Part shown: piece by piece, positions 35,038 to 47,487 of the stretch
Numbering within the stretch: position 1 is the first letter of the stretch
Layout: each line of letters opens with the position of its first letter
Source of the DNA: Plantago ovata
Taxonomy: Eukaryota > Streptophyta > Magnoliopsida > Lamiales > Plantaginaceae
DNA length: 64,000 nt
Direction: 5' to 3'
NCBI GenBank assembly: GCA_028274465.1
Contig: CM051456.1
Span: 103,019,348-103,083,347, forward strand
Program-made: the position numbers and the translations under genes
The notes under the pieces: generated by a model
The model's database searches: none
Told to the model about the DNA's origin: nothing
The model's input: the letters and a program-made list of their open reading frames with translations, nothing else

Positions 35038-38000
35038 CACTACAAGAAAACAACAATTTAGCTACGGATGCCATCCGTACCGGAGCGATCCGTCGCTACA
35101 GATCATTAGCGACGGATGGCCCGTCGCTAAATTGGACGTCGCGAAAAGTGGCGTCGCTAATAAGAAAAGCGACGGATGGAGTCATCCGTCCTTCGGATTA
35201 GCGACGAATAAATTTATCCATCGCCGTGTTTGTCGTTGACCAAACAGGAGACGGATAACTTTATCTGTATCTGATATTAGCGACGGATGAATCGATCCGT
35301 CGCTAATCGCCTGATACACGTGGCTGGAGTTGGTTAGAGTGGGTTTGGCGACGGATGAATCTATCCGTCGCTAAATCTCCTGGAACATTTTTTTTTTAAT
35401 TTAATTTCTTGTAGTTGTTCACAATGAAACTATTTATGACCAACAACTATATACTAATTATTCAAGCATTCGAATGAAACTCATAAAAAAGTATTAATTG
35501 TCCTAAAATAAAAAGCTGTTCGAAATAAAAATAATTGTACTAAAAGATGTTCGAATGAAAAATAAAGTGTGCTAATAAAAAAAGAAAAACATCCACAAGG
35601 CTATCACATCATGAAGTCGGGGGGAGGCTCGTCATCGGGGCCGACATACTTCTGCATCATCCAGTTGATCGCAGACTTAAGCCAGCCTTCATCTGCGTTT
35701 GCTCCTCCCTCAACTGAGCAGCTTCCTGGACCTGCTGCTCGATAGTCGCCTTCAGCCGCTCGTGCTTCTCGAGTAACTGGGAAGGCACCTCGGCGGTTCC
35801 CCGTCGGCGCTTTGAACTGGAGGACGAGGCACCCTGGTTGACCGTCTCCACTATGGCCTGCGAGAGGTTGCCTATGCCGAAGACACGCCCCTTCTCATCG
35901 AGCTCGCAGATCTCCAAATAGATGGCGTTCTGCTCCTCGACGGTGAGATCACGGTTCTCAGTCCTGGCCAGGTACTCCTCCTGAAAATTCAAACAAACAA
36001 CAAGATTTTGTATGTTACTGAAGAAGCACAAAAAAAATGTTAAGGAATGGGAAAAAAAAAACTTACCGCAATTTTTTTCTACGATCACCACGGAAGATCA
36101 TCTGTCCATGCTCATCGAGCTCCCCGTGAGCTTCAACGAAGTGCTCCCACATGGTCGGCTCTCTCCCCTCCGATATCTTCATCGAATATAAGCAAATTAA
36201 TTAATTAATGAAATAATACTTTAGGAACAAATAAACTATTAGAAAGTAACCCAATTCAATAATAACTTACCGCGTGCAGGTGTCGCGCCAACTGGGATTT
36301 CGAACCCAGTCTATGCATCACCGAGTCTGTCCCATCCTGTGGATCATGGCCCCGGTTCTCCCTGTTCTGCACCGTCAGCTTTTGGACGTGAGGGTCCTCG
36401 TCCCAATACCGAATCCACTCGGGCCACGCGTCCTCCCCAATCCATCCCGGATTCTTCCGTCTCTTCTTCATCTTGGCAACCTTTTTCCGGAAGGTCTCCG
36501 AGCCTTCATGTTCGAAGCAGTACCACAGCTCCGACTTGAACTTGTTAGGGAGGAAGAACTTCTCCTACATTTCACAAATTATGCACACTTTAGCATAAAA
36601 TATCACCCAAACCAATTACGGATTGTCCTAGTACAACTAACAACACGGTGACTAACATATCACCCAAACCAATTACACATTGTCCTAGTACAACTAACAA
36701 CACGGTGACTAACATATCACCCAAGTAAAGTGGATAACATACCACTCAAACAAATTATAAGATAATATAAAAACCCTCAGCTGAGAAGAAAGATCACTAA
36801 CCTCGAGAGCATTCCAAATCTCCACCTTCCGTTCCGGACGGAAAGTATGCCATTGGGCTCCCCGTGGCGGGAGATCCACTTGCTTCGTGGATTCCCTGCT
36901 GATGAGCTTAGCAGCCTCCCTCGGCACCAGCCTGTTACAAAGTATAGATGAATGCCATATCCAACTGTTACAAAGTACTTTGAAAAACAAACATACAATT
37001 CTAAGTAAATATGATTCATGTACTTACACATTCCCAGGCATGGGCCACACTACGAGCTTGCCATGCATCCTCTCACCCTTCTGTACTCCACCCCCCTAAA
37101 GCCATCATCCGGCAAGTTTGCAAACACGTCGGATGGGCCAGTAGACCCCGCACTGCTGCCTGAACGGTGGCCAACATGTGACTGTGTCTCGCTCACATGT
37201 GTCTGTGTCGTCCCCCCCCCCCCCCCCCGAGTCTGGCTGAGAACCCGGGGTGCGTAGTGGCGAGTCCGGCTCGGACTCGCTGGCGGGGTAGTGATGAACT
37301 GGTTTTAGAACTTATCAGATTCTAGTTAATCAAATAAATTTGTATTGAGCCAAAGGCAATTCACAACCACAACGAAAACCGTAGTGTAGCAGTAAAATAA
37401 CCTCGAGTGTCGATCTCTAAGGACTATAACTAGCTTTATCTAATCTAACTTAAGAATATAAAATCAACAAATTACTTAGCAAAGGTTTTTCTTATCAGAT
37501 AATGGAGGCTGGTGATAGTATGATCATTCAAAGCATAGCAGGTTAATAATCATGCATGAAGTACCTGGTTTTGCATAGAGATCTTTGATCAATGAATTGT
37601 CCAATTGTGTTCCGTTATTATTCAACACTACGAAGATAGAGGTTTTAGATAGATCAAAGAAATAAAGCAATAATTCAAGGCCTAATGCGCGATATAGCCA
37701 TTAGCATAATTATTAACCCTTCGCTAAGAAATCACATACTATCACCAACGAGAAGTTTAGCTACTCATAGATGTCATGCAATCAACAGAAATCATAGCAA
37801 GATTGAATGAAAACATGTTGAAAGATAAATAAATATAAATAGAAAAACTGTAAGATACAATGTTACCGAAGGTTGTCAATCTCCGAAGAATCGCGATCTA
37901 ACAAGCTCCAAAACGCTAAGAAAAAGTATCTCCTAAGCTAAGAATCCCCAGAACAGGCTCTGGATAATTCCTACCTAAAACTAATGAGAAAGGTGAGAGA

Positions 38001-38498
38001 AAAGGTCTGAGAAAGTATGAAAAATGGAGAAAACTGAGCAACTATATATAGTGATTCGGCAGGTGTGGGGCGAGTCGCCCCACACACCGAGCGATTCTCC
38101 TGGTGTGGGGCGATTCGTCCCACGTCCCGGGCGACTCGCCCGGGAGGTTTTGTCGGTTGGAAACGCATTTTCGATGCGTTTTTAGATTTCTTTTCCTTTT
38201 CGGACGCGGTTTTTGCCTTCTAGTGACCTTTTAGCCTTCAGACTCGACCCCTAGACTTCAAATCCTATCCGGAATCTTCTAGATACTCCAATTAGGCCTT
38301 CGGAACACCAATTCCTTGTCTACTTCAATATAATTGCCCGGAAAACTTCGTTTTTCACCCAAAACCTGTAAAATACAAACTAAAGGGAAACGTGATACTA
38401 TTCTAATAAAATGCACTAAAATATAGCTAAATTAACATAGAGGATAGCTAAATTGGTGAAAAAAGACTCAAATGAAAGTGTAAAATACACGTTCATCA

Positions 38499-40039
38499 AA
38501 CTTCCCAAACCGAACCTTTGCTTGTCCTCAAGCAACTAAGCTAGACTCTAATGCAAAAAACAATGCAACACAAAAAATGAAGTCTCATGCCAAATGAAAT
38601 GAACTAATCTATTAAATCTATCAAAAAACATATGAACAAGAACCATACAAATCATAACATGAATATAGGTTGAAGAATGCCTCGATTGACTCATACACAT
38701 TCACATAGGTACTTATGTCAAGACAAGATAGCCTCTCGTAACATTCTCTACCTGGACCTAGTCAGTGACGACGTAATGAAATATGTTAAAATACGAATGG
38801 TTGTCCCGTGCGTATGAAACTGAGGACTTACTGCTGTTCACCAATTTAAGACTTTTCCTCAAAGAGGTCAAACCAATACTGGATCTCATCAAACGAAGGA
38901 GGGTTCCCTAAAAAAGATAACACTCCCCTATTCTACCCATCTCTTAAGCAAAGCCTTAAGCTATTCACCACTTCCTGAATGGCAGGACGAGTGTGGTCTA
39001 GAACAGATGACACTCAGACAAAACAAAAGACAGAAAATTACAACTCGATTATGAACATTACAAGAATTGGAAAATGAGACACAACACTTTGCTAAACTGC
39101 TTTTTGGCTTTTTTGGACCATTCTTTGCTTTTTTGGGGTCTTTTTTTCTTTTTTTTCTTCCTTTTTTTTCTTTCTTTTCCAGTTTATTTTTCTTTTTTTC
39201 TGGAATTCTTCTTCTTTCTTTTTTTTCGATTTTTTTTTAGCCAGCAGTAGCACAACGAAAAAAGAAACTAAAATGACTCACAACAACTTCCCCAAACCTA
39301 TTCGAAAGAATAGGTTGGAGTACAAAATTTACGAAAGAAAAAAGAAAAATAAACTCACAACACACACTCAAAAATGAAAAACAAGTCTAATGATAGCGTA
39401 ACCCTCTCCCCAAACCTATTCGAAAGAATAGGTTGCAAACAAAGGATCACACAATTTCACACTACCTCCTTCCTAGGCATTTAGCAATCTCCAAGCAAGG
39501 TGAAGACTTGTTGCCTCTTAGGTACATAATTACTTGGGAAAACAACCATAAGACCCTAACATGCATCATCCTATTATAAAGGCCTTCGTGAACCGCAGTA
39601 GAGAAAACACCACTAAGTGATGTCGAGACTACCAAGCTTAACTAAGTGCAATACATAAATGTGACAAGCCAGGCGAGAAAAACCTCAAACAAATTCATAG
39701 AGATGAAACATATGATTAATGTCATAATTAGTTAATCTACTCAATAAAAACGTTCAAAGAATTTGGCAATAAACTCCACATAAAACATGCAAGACTATCC
39801 TAGGATGAATGTAGTGAATGCAACTAAAAACTAAGAAAGCAGTAAACGTGCAAATGCAAACAAAAACAAGATACCAATCAACACAAAGCCAAACAATACT
39901 TAACATCATGGTTCACATCCCATCCCCCTCATGAAACTTAAGCTAGTCCCTAGCAAAAGAGAATGAGTAAATAAAAAGTGATACTAGATGTTACCGAACG
40001 GTTTGGCCTCGGTCGGCTGAGAGTGGACATGTGAAAAGG
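38499..40039 (-). other. Non-coding interior of the LTR element
   Basis: Contains a pyrimidine-rich tract (about 39100-39240). It also carries at least two copies of a short hairpin, CCCCAAACCTATTC followed by GAAAGAATAGGTT (about 39290 and 39410), whose arms pair as AACCTATTC/GAATAGGTT. No coding capacity is seen on either strand. Confidence 0.6.
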
Positions 40040-40630
40040 CTAATTATCGGGATTGTTATCCCCATAATAGTCTCTCCACATGTCAGACAGGAGATCCTGT
40101 TGCCGCTGGATGAGCTGTTGTTGTTCCCACATTACCTGCCTCTCCTCTCGGCGATGCTCCTCAATCATCTCCCAATCGCGGTTGCGCTGGGCAATGTGTT
40201 CGTCAAGGTCATGTCGCATTCCTTGGACAGTAGTGGTCAAGGCTGCAACACTATCATTGATATGGTCCCGAAAATCAGAGAAGTCAAAACCTTGAGACCC
40301 ATGTGGTGCTCGAGGCGGTGCATGTGGTGCTCTATGGACAAAAGGAATATACGGGATAGGGGCTCGACCATCGTCATCTTCCATAGCATCCTCATAATCA
40401 TTTTCATTATCTGAATCAGTCGGTTGGAAGGATGCTTCCACATCAGCAGCAACAGTCGTGGGGTTCTTCATTTGATACCTAGTCAGCTGCACATCAATAG
40501 TCGACGGTGAAAGGGCAGCGACCTCGCAATCTCCCTCATCAATGTCCTCGACCCCGTAATATTTGCTGTAGGCAGTGATGAAGCTCGGAAAAATGAAGGG
40601 CTTCTTCTTCTTCCCCAGCAACGACGCCAA
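40040..40630 (-). CDS. 196-residue protein of non-autonomous LTR element
   Basis: The frame starts at 40630 on -, inside the putative primer-binding region, and runs 196 codons. It opens MASLLGKKKKPFIFPSFITA, has an acidic middle (SDNENDYEDAMEDDDG) and a proline/histidine-rich segment (APHAPPRAPHGS). It ends in a long charged, probably coiled-coil stretch (DLDEHIAQRNRDWEMIEEHR onward). The position next to the PBS suggests a gag-region remnant such as the first ORF of Athila-like elements, but no CCHC knuckle or capsid signature is visible. No homologue recognised with certainty. Confidence 0.5.
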   Translation of the reverse strand: MASLLGKKKKPFIFPSFITAYSKYYGVEDIDEGDCEVAALSPSTIDVQLTRYQMKNPTTVAADVEASFQPTDSDNENDYEDAMEDDDGRAPIPYIPFVHRAPHAPPRAPHGSQGFDFSDFRDHINDSVAALTTTVQGMRHDLDEHIAQRNRDWEMIEEHRREERQVMWEQQQLIQRQQDLLSDMWRDYYGDNNPDN

Positions 40631-41885
40631 CTTGATGAACTGGTTTTAGAACTTGTCAGATTCTAGTTAATCAAATAAATTTGTATTGAGCCAAAGGCAA
40701 TTTACAACCACAACGAAAACCGTAGTGTAGCAGTAAAATAACCTCGAGTGTCGATCTCTAAGGACTATAACTAGCTTTATCTAATCTAACTTAAGAATAT
40801 AAAATCAACAAAATACTTAGCAAAGGTTTTTCTTATCAGATAATGGAGGCTGGTGATAGTATGATCATTCAAAGCATAGAAGGTTAATAATCATGCATGA
40901 AGTACCCAGTTTTGCATAGAGATATTTGATCAATGAATTGTCCAATTGTGTTCCGTTATTATTCAACACTACGAAGATAGAGGTTTTAGATAGATCAAAG
41001 AAATAAAGCAATAACTCAAGGCCTAATGCGCGATATAGCCATTAGCATAATTATTAACCCTTCGCTAAGAAATCACATACTATCACCAACGAGAAGTTTA
41101 GCTACTCATAGATGCCATGCAATCAACAGAAATCATAGCAAGATTGAATGAAAACATGTTGAAAGATAAATAAATATAAATAGAAAAACTGTAAGATACA
41201 ATGTTACCGAAGGTTGTCAATCTCCGAAGAATCGCGATCTTACAAGCTCCAAAACGTTAAGAAAAAGTATCTCCTAAGCTAAGAATCCCCAGAACAGGCT
41301 CTGGAGAATTCCTACCTAAAACTAATGAGAAAGGTGAGGGAAAAGGTCTGAGAAAGTATGAAAAACGGAGAAAACTGAGCAACTATATATAGTGATTCGG
41401 CAGGTGTGGGGCGAGTCGCCCCACACACCGGGCGATTCGCCTGGTGTGGGGCGATTCGTCCCACGTCCCGGGCGACTCGCCCGGGAGGTGTTGTCGGCTG
41501 GAAATGCGTTTTCGACGCGTTTTTGGATTTCTTTTCCTTTTCGGACTCGGTTTTTGCCTTCTAGTGACCTTTTAGCCTTCGGACTCGACCCCTAGACTTC
41601 AAATCCTATTCGGAATCTTCTATTAGGCCTTCGGAACACCAATTCCTTGTCTACTTCAATATAATTGCCCGGAAAACCTCATTTTTCACCCAAAACCTGT
41701 AAAATACAAACTAAAGGGAAACGTGACACTATTCTAATAAAATGCACTAAAATATAGCTAAATTAACATAGAGGATAGCTAAATTGGTGAAAAAAAGACT
41801 CAAATGAAAGTGTAAAATACACGTTCATAAGGTAGCTACGGCTGCTGGCGGCCAACAGCTTCCCCGGTCTCTTTGGCCTTCCCAT

Positions 41886-43110
41886 GATCTGCAAGTTAAA
41901 CAACAAGAATAAGAAACAACAAATGGAAAGAAAAGAGTTTACATGGGCTGTATTTAAGTATGTATTTAATTATGAACCATGATAATTAGTAATATAACAG
42001 AAAGTCTAACTTATCAGATAACTTATCAAAATACATTATCAAATTAACCTATATGTATGGTTTACATGATTACCGAAGTACAAACAGACCGTTATTACTA
42101 TTATGGTGTGTTCAGGTAACTACAATCAGTTCGCTTAAATGTCGGTGAGGCTTACCAATGGGTGAAAACCAATAAAACGCATATTGATAGACAGTAAACG
42201 TATAGTATTAGTTTTCACCCAAGGTAAGCCCAAACCAACACATCAAACTAATATACGTATATCATCATCACACTTTATAAAATGATTAAATATTAACCAA
42301 AATCGTAAAAGTCTACTTCCAGAATAGATTGATAGATTACATCTATTTCAATCTGCTTTATAAACCAAAAATTACTCAAAATAAACATAAATAATTAAAT
42401 TAACTAATTAACATAATTAACCAGGTTTATTTAACTGAATTAATCTATATTATACTAATTACAGTTAACATAATCAATAATAGCCTCTCATTAATTAAAA
42501 CAAATTTATAAAATTAAATAATAAATAAAAAAAATGAAAGAACAAACTGATTATTGCTATACAACATATAGGTTATGCACAAAAATTAACAATCATAATT
42601 ATGCACAAAAAATAAAAAGCCCCAAAAATTAGGTTAGGGTTCTAACCTTTAATTTGGGCAGATAAACTGAAGATTCAGGTGATGCCGGTGCTGTCACGGC
42701 CTAGATGGGAGAAACCGGTGTGGTGGTGTCGAAATAAACCGAAAAGGCAAGATGGGATACCAATTTCCCGATCCACAACACAAACCGACAAAGAAAAGAG
42801 GGGAGAAAAGAGTATTAGTAGGTGATATATAAACTAGGGTTAAAAAACATTCAAATAGGGCCAAAATTGGAGAAACCCCCAAAGTGGTAAAACTAGGGTT
42901 CATGTTACTTACCTCTCAAATCGGTGAAGATCGATGAAATTGGATAGATATTCGAAATTCTTGTTGGATAATCTTCGATTTGAGCTAAAATGTGGGAAGA
43001 ATGGAGGAGTTTCGCGGAGTTGGTAAGAAATACGAAGAGAGAAGAAGGAGAAGAGAACAATGGTGAAATGGAGAAATGGGGAAGAAGAACCCTCATCGTC
43101 TGTAAGTAAA
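41886..43110. other. CACTA element 5'-side non-coding region
   Basis: Between the transposase-type start at 41885 (-) and the subterminal repeats. Very AT-rich (42260-42600), with a pair of inverted TTGGTTTTCACCCA/GTTTTCACCCAAGG-type blocks around 42165-42225. The 42640-43095 part is richer in purines and looks like the promoter and 5' UTR side of the element. No gene. Confidence 0.45.
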
Positions 43111-43599
43111 GGTTTAGCGACGGATCATATCATCCGTCGCTAAATATTTTTATTTTTTTTCGTTTTCCTTTTCCTTTCTAAATAACGAGTCTGGTCAACC
43201 AACATAGCGACGGATGACGTCATCCGTCCCTTGTTTAGAAACGGATAAAATTCATCCGTCGCTAATATGGAGCCGAATTGGGTCTCCAGAGACACGAACT
43301 GAGCTTAGAGCGCAGTTCGTCCTCATCCGTCGCTAACATTAGCGATCCGTCGCTAATTTGCAACGGAGTGGATTCTGTAGCTACTGTTCCGTCGCTAAAT
43401 TCCTGATTTTTTGTAGTGCTACGGAAAGTCCGGGTCGCCCTAATTCGCATGTTGACGAACTAGGGCGACAATGGACATATATATATTAGTAACATCAAAA
43501 CCATGTCTGAGTCTGGTGTTGTGTCTTTCTAGACTGGGTATGTGTACGTTTACCTATTATACTATATTGTAAAACTCTTCCTGCAATGTTAAAACAAGT

Positions 43600-44784
43600 T
43601 TAGGCTGGATCAGGGGTTGGGTTGACCGGCTGTTTCCCATTCCTATGCGCAATCTAAATTGGGGAAATTGGGTGTGTTTGGCGAGTTTGCTGAACATTGG
43701 GTTGATGCGTATTGGCCCTTGGTGGTTTTGCACGTGTAGGATTCACCATTGCAATGCTTGGGGTTGTGTTGTTCAGAGGTGGGTTTTTCATTTTTCTTTT
43801 GCGAACGACTTGCATCCATTATCCAAACTTCTTGTTCTTTGCCTTCACAACCAACCAATGTTCTTTAGCAAGTTGTACAACCTGGATTTTGTTCCAGTAG
43901 AGTGATTTCCCAAAGTTGGAGTTGAGAAAACTGAAATTGAGGTGTCATTTCTATCAATGTTTGGGAGTTCACTAGCCATAGTTCCAACATTAGTGCTAAC
44001 ACTAGAACATTCACTCTCAAGGTGCCCAGCCTTTCCAAAACCATGGAAAAGTACATGTAAGTTCTCATACACTACCTGGTATATCTTCCCCGCAATTGCT
44101 ATACCTAGTTCTATTGGTTTATTTGTTTGAATCTGGATGCAAAATCTTGCAAATCTTCCCCTCTTAGCATTGAAAGTATTACCATCAATTTAATTGGGTC
44201 TCCAATGTAGGATGTAGTTGTCAGGAGTATTGATTCTCTAAACATCTCAATAGGCCAGTTCAACACTCGTACCCAGGTAATAGCACTATCAATTGGATTT
44301 TCTTCCACATCAAAATCTAATTTCCATTTCCTGACAGATAAGAGACTACCAGAGCTTCCACGGTACCTACGATCTGTGAGAATAAGCTCTCGTTTGAAGT
44401 CATTTACACCTTGAGACAGTAACATCCTGCCCCAAGATCCATAACTTAAAATCACCGTGTAAGTTCCAAATTGAATCTAGTCTATTTACATAGTGTTGGG
44501 AAGTAACATGGATTTCTGAAATTCTTTATCAGAAGTGTGTCTTTCCACTGCAAATGCATTAAGGTCTGTAACTCATCCTAAACTTCTATTTGTTTGAAAG
44601 GTATATTCTCAAAAGGTAGCAATACCTTAATTTTTCTGCGTTTCAGGGTTGTGGATTCAACATTGATACATATATCATGGGGTTTCACCGGTGTAGCCTT
44701 GCTAGTATAGGTTGGAGTCTACAATTGTGGACTAAATGCAGGGAGTGGATCTGTGTTGATGGAGTTTGAATTTTGTGGTTCCAT
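43600..44784 (-). pseudogene. L1-type LINE ORF1 (gag-like) relic
   Basis: On -, a frame starting at 44784 (MEPQNSNSINTDPL) carries the plant L1 ORF1 pattern. At about 44300-44130 the DUF4283-like block AITWVRVLNWPIEMFRESIL is followed by IGDPIKL. Near 44060-44020 is a zinc-knuckle relic (FGKAGHLESEC) that has lost its first cysteines. A YGPWMVV-type block follows at about 43860. Stop codons (after SPQL and QIEV) and frame changes make it dead. The ORF2/RT part is not seen on this strand. Confidence 0.65.
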
Positions 44785-45032
44785 TGCTCGTCGTTGTCTC
44801 TTCTATGAAAATGGATTACGATTCATAGCATGGGGCCACTGAATCGTAAGGTGAGGGTGGCCAGAAGTAGTTGACGGAATCCATAGTTTGCAAATTATTA
44901 ATGTTTAAGTGATCAATTATTTTTAATTTAACCAAATACTAAATACTAAAGTATTGATTTAACATTTTATCATAAACAAATAGTTTAGACTTTAAGAAAA
45001 AATAATTAAGAAGTAATTGTGATAACTATTGG

Positions 45033-46497
45033 AGCACCTTTGAGGGGAAGAAAGGCTTGAGGCAGGGGGATCCCATCTCCCCTTATCTTTTTGTGATTTG
45101 CATGAAGTATTTAAGCCGCATGATGACATCTTTGCAAGCAGATTTGTCTTTCAAATACCATCCTATGTGTGGAAAGCATAGAATCACACATTTGACATTT
45201 GCTGATGATTTGTTTTTCTTCTCTAACGGTACAGAAGCTTCTGTATCAGCACTCTTAGGGAAGCTTGATCAGTTTAGTGCCACATCTGGGCTCATTGCCA
45301 ACAAGAGGAAGTGTGAGATTTATTTTGCTGGGGTGAGGCAGGATAGACGATTAGCTATATCTACTGTTGCACAAATACAAAAGGGTTCTCTTCCATTTAG
45401 ATACTTGGGGATTCCACTTAATGCTAAGAGTCTATTGTTCAGTATCAGCCTTTATTGGAAAAGATGGTGGCTAAAGTAAGGCATTGGACTTCTAAACTCC
45501 TAAACTATGGAGGGAGGGTTCAATTGTTTAAGAGTGTTTTGTATGCGGTACAAAACTACTGGAGCCAGATTTTCCCTTTTCCCAAGAAAGTGATTAAGGC
45601 CGTGGAGGCCATTTGTCGTAAATTCTTATGGACAGGTGATGTGGGAGATACAAGCAGAGCACTTGTAGCTTGGGAAGATCTTTGTAGACCTAGAGCAGAA
45701 GGAGGTTTGGGTTTTACTTATTTGTCTTCTTGGAATAAAACTTGTATGTTGAAGCTGCTCTGGGCTATACATTTGAAGGCGGATAAGTTATGGATAAAGT
45801 GGATTCAGGATTATTACATTAAAGATAATGATGTGATAGTTATGGACACAACCCATCACAAGCCTCATATCTGTTCAAAAAGATCCTTAAGGTGCGTAAT
45901 ATGGTTCGTGGGAGTATTGTTTGGTAGCAGCAGTTATCAGAGGCAAAGTTCAGAATGAAGATCATGTATTTAGAGCTTTGGCCATCTCGTGATAAGGTGG
46001 TTTGGAAGGAGCTAGTTTTGGACAACATTGCCATGCCAAAACCTCAGTTTATTACTTGGCTAGCTTTGTGGGGTCGGCTTGCAACAAAGTCTCGTCTGCT
46101 ACAGTTTGGAGTTGTTGTTTATCCTGTTTGTGTGCTTTGTTCTTGCCAGCCAGAGACTGTGTCCCATCTCCTTTTTTACTGTGAATTCCCTGCATCGCTT
46201 GTCGACGCCATAGTACAATGGATTGGTGTTCACTGGACAGGGAGGATCAAGTTGGTTGACTTGCCGGATTTGATCAAAGGACGGAGTGCCCGCTGCAGAT
46301 TCTTGAAGGCTATTTTTACTGAACTCATCTATGCTTTGTGGAAAGAACGGAACATGAGGATTTTCCAAGGAAAATCGGGTGATCCAACAATTATTGTGCG
46401 CGAAGTCTCTCATACAGCTTTGACTCGATGTTGGTTCCATCCTAACAGGGGCGAACGCAGGAATTTTAGTCAGGGGGAGCAAAACTCTTTGAAGTAA
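45033..46497 (+). pseudogene. L1 LINE reverse transcriptase, truncated and frameshifted
   Basis: The frame from 45033 begins GLRQGDPISPYLFVICMKYL and includes the catalytic FADD (HLTFADDLFFF). It then runs through RYLGIPLN, FRYLG and a WEDLCRPRAEGGLGF block, and ends in the plant RT zinc-binding domain (PKPQFITWLALWGRLATKSR, CVLCSCQPETVSHLLFYC, LWKERNMRIF). Two frameshifts divide it (near 45470 and 45955), and the hAT insertion follows the last block. The N-terminal endonuclease and first RT motifs were lost by truncation. Confidence 0.88.
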
Positions 46498-47250
46498 AAG
46501 ACTACACTATCCGCTTTAAATACGACGTATTTTCAAATTCTAGTTTTTTTTTTTTAAATAAACACTTTAATATAATTTAGAATTATTAAAAAAATTGTCA
46601 CAAAAAAAATGTTATACATAAATAAAAAGGAACACATATATGTTTATTATGAAAACAGTAAAAATAGACATAATTAACTTAGATTAATATTGAAAGGATT
46701 TTATTAACAAAACAAAATAAATAAATTTAGCCGGGGGCAAAATTCTTTGAAGTAAAAGACTACACTATCCGCTTTAAATACGATGTATTTTCAAAATCTA
46801 ATTTTATTGAAAAAAACACTTTAATATAATTTAGAATTATAAAAAAAAATTATCATCAAAACAATGTTAGACAAATAAAAAGGAACAGAGATATGATCAT
46901 CATGAAAACAGTAAAAATAGACATAATTAACTTAGATTAATATTGGGAAGGATTTTATTAACAAACTTAGATTAATATTGGAAAGGATTTTATTAACAAA
47001 ACAAAATAAATAAATAAAAATGAAAGATGGGTGGAGGCCATAGGATTCGAACACTTGACCATGACCAGGAGAAGGACTTTGAGCGAGCTCTGTTAACCAC
47101 TTGCGCTGCAGCAAAAAAGGTATTCTTTTTACATGCACAAAATATATATTAGATGCTTTTATTTTGTTACTAGGGGTATAATAGATAATTCAAGTCAAAA
47201 ATCGAGGGGCAGCAAATGCTGCCCCTTGCGCCAACGTGGGCCCGCCCCTG
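46446..47250. mobile_element. hAT-type element inside LINE, TSD CATCCTAA
   Basis: The ends CAGGGGCGAACGCAGG and CCCGCCCCTG are inverted. The exact 8-bp duplication CATCCTAA stands at 46438-46445 and 47251-47258. The 805-bp interior holds two direct copies of an AT-rich ~250-bp block (CTTTGAAGTAAAAGACTACA at 46487 and 46747). Near 47030-47110, on -, there is a tRNA-like piece (AGTGGTTAACAG...GTTCGAATCC). No transposase. Confidence 0.93.
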
Positions 47251-47487
47251 CATCCTAAGATGCATGCATTTTGTCATACTCTTTTTGGATTACCTACAGT
47301 TCATAGAGTATAGTAGATTCTTACAGTTTGATTCTTTTTTAGGTTTCTTTGTTTTTTTGAGATTTGGGAGTTATAGTTAAGTAGATGGCGGGTTTCCATC
47401 TTGTTTTTGTTTGTAATTGGTGTTTGTGCTTCATTGACCAGTGGAATAAAAGCTCCTTTTGTTAAAAAAATAATTGTGATAACTATT

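Larger units (their letters stand above)
37292..41830 (-). mobile_element. LTR retroelement, 4539 bp, TSD GGTAG
   Basis: Two near-identical LTRs, 37292-38498 (1207 bp) and 40633-41830 (1198 bp), begin TGATGAAC and end GTTCATCA or GTTCATAA. GGTAG flanks the element on both sides (37287-37291, 41831-41835). Beside the right LTR, read on -, is TTGGCGTCGTTGCTGGGGA (about 40612-40630), placed and shaped like the primer site TTGGCGCCGTTGCCGGGGA of Athila/Tat-type Ty3 elements, so the element reads on -. A purine tract (GGTTTGGGAAG) lies next to the left LTR. The 2.1-kb interior lacks protease, RT and integrase, so it is non-autonomous. LTRs differ by only a few percent by eye, so the insertion is fairly recent. 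Same LTR family as the solo LTR at 799-1987. Confidence 0.92.
35604..41885 (-). pseudogene. CACTA-encoded plant transposase-type gene (Ptta/En/Spm), interrupted
   Basis: On -, the gene appears to start at 41885 (MGRPKRPGK, after CTTGCAGATC). It is cut by the LTR element after about 18 codons and resumes at 37291. Exon-like blocks follow: PPPRVLS/VGHRSGSSAG near 37250-37020; LVPREAAKLISRESTKQVDL with WHTFRPERKVEIWNALE (36930-36800); LPNKFKSELWYCFEHEGSET and a KKRRKNPGW...GSKSQLARHLHA block (36560-36270, the best match to the En/Spm-type plant transposase family, Pfam Transposase_24); and a C-terminal coiled-coil-rich exon (LARTENRDLTVEEQNAIYLE through LLEKHERLKATIEQQVQEAA) closing near 35604. 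The family is thought to bind subterminal repeats rather than cut DNA. The insertion and at least one frame change make it a pseudogene. Confidence 0.72.
35038..43418 (-). mobile_element. CACTA (En/Spm) transposon, TSD CTA, with nested LTR element
   Basis: The ends are CACTACAAGAAAACA at 35038 and TTTTTTGTAGTG ending at 43418, with the 3-bp duplication CTA at 35035-35037 and 43419-43421. Subterminal regions (35060-35375 and 43110-43400) carry many AGCGACGGAT/ATCCGTCGCT copies, the same family as the element at 7317-9368. The element is 8381 bp, or about 3.84 kb once the nested LTR element and one TSD copy are discounted. It contains an interrupted transposase-type gene on - but no recognisable TNP2/DDE transposase, so it is probably not autonomous. 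Confidence 0.93.
45031..47470 (+). mobile_element. 5'-truncated L1-type LINE, 17-bp TSD
   Basis: The same 17 bp, TAATTGTGATAACTATT, stand at 45014-45030 and 47471-47487. Just before the second copy is an A7 tail (47464-47470) after CTCCTTTTGTT. Together these define target-primed insertion of a 5'-truncated LINE. It encodes the C-terminal half of an L1 reverse transcriptase and is itself interrupted by a hAT element (46446-47250). Without that element it is about 1.63 kb. Confidence 0.93.

Noticed and set aside
41392-41595. 67-codon frame on + within the LTR
   Set aside because: It covers the GC-rich CGAGTCGCC repeats of the LTR; no coding support.
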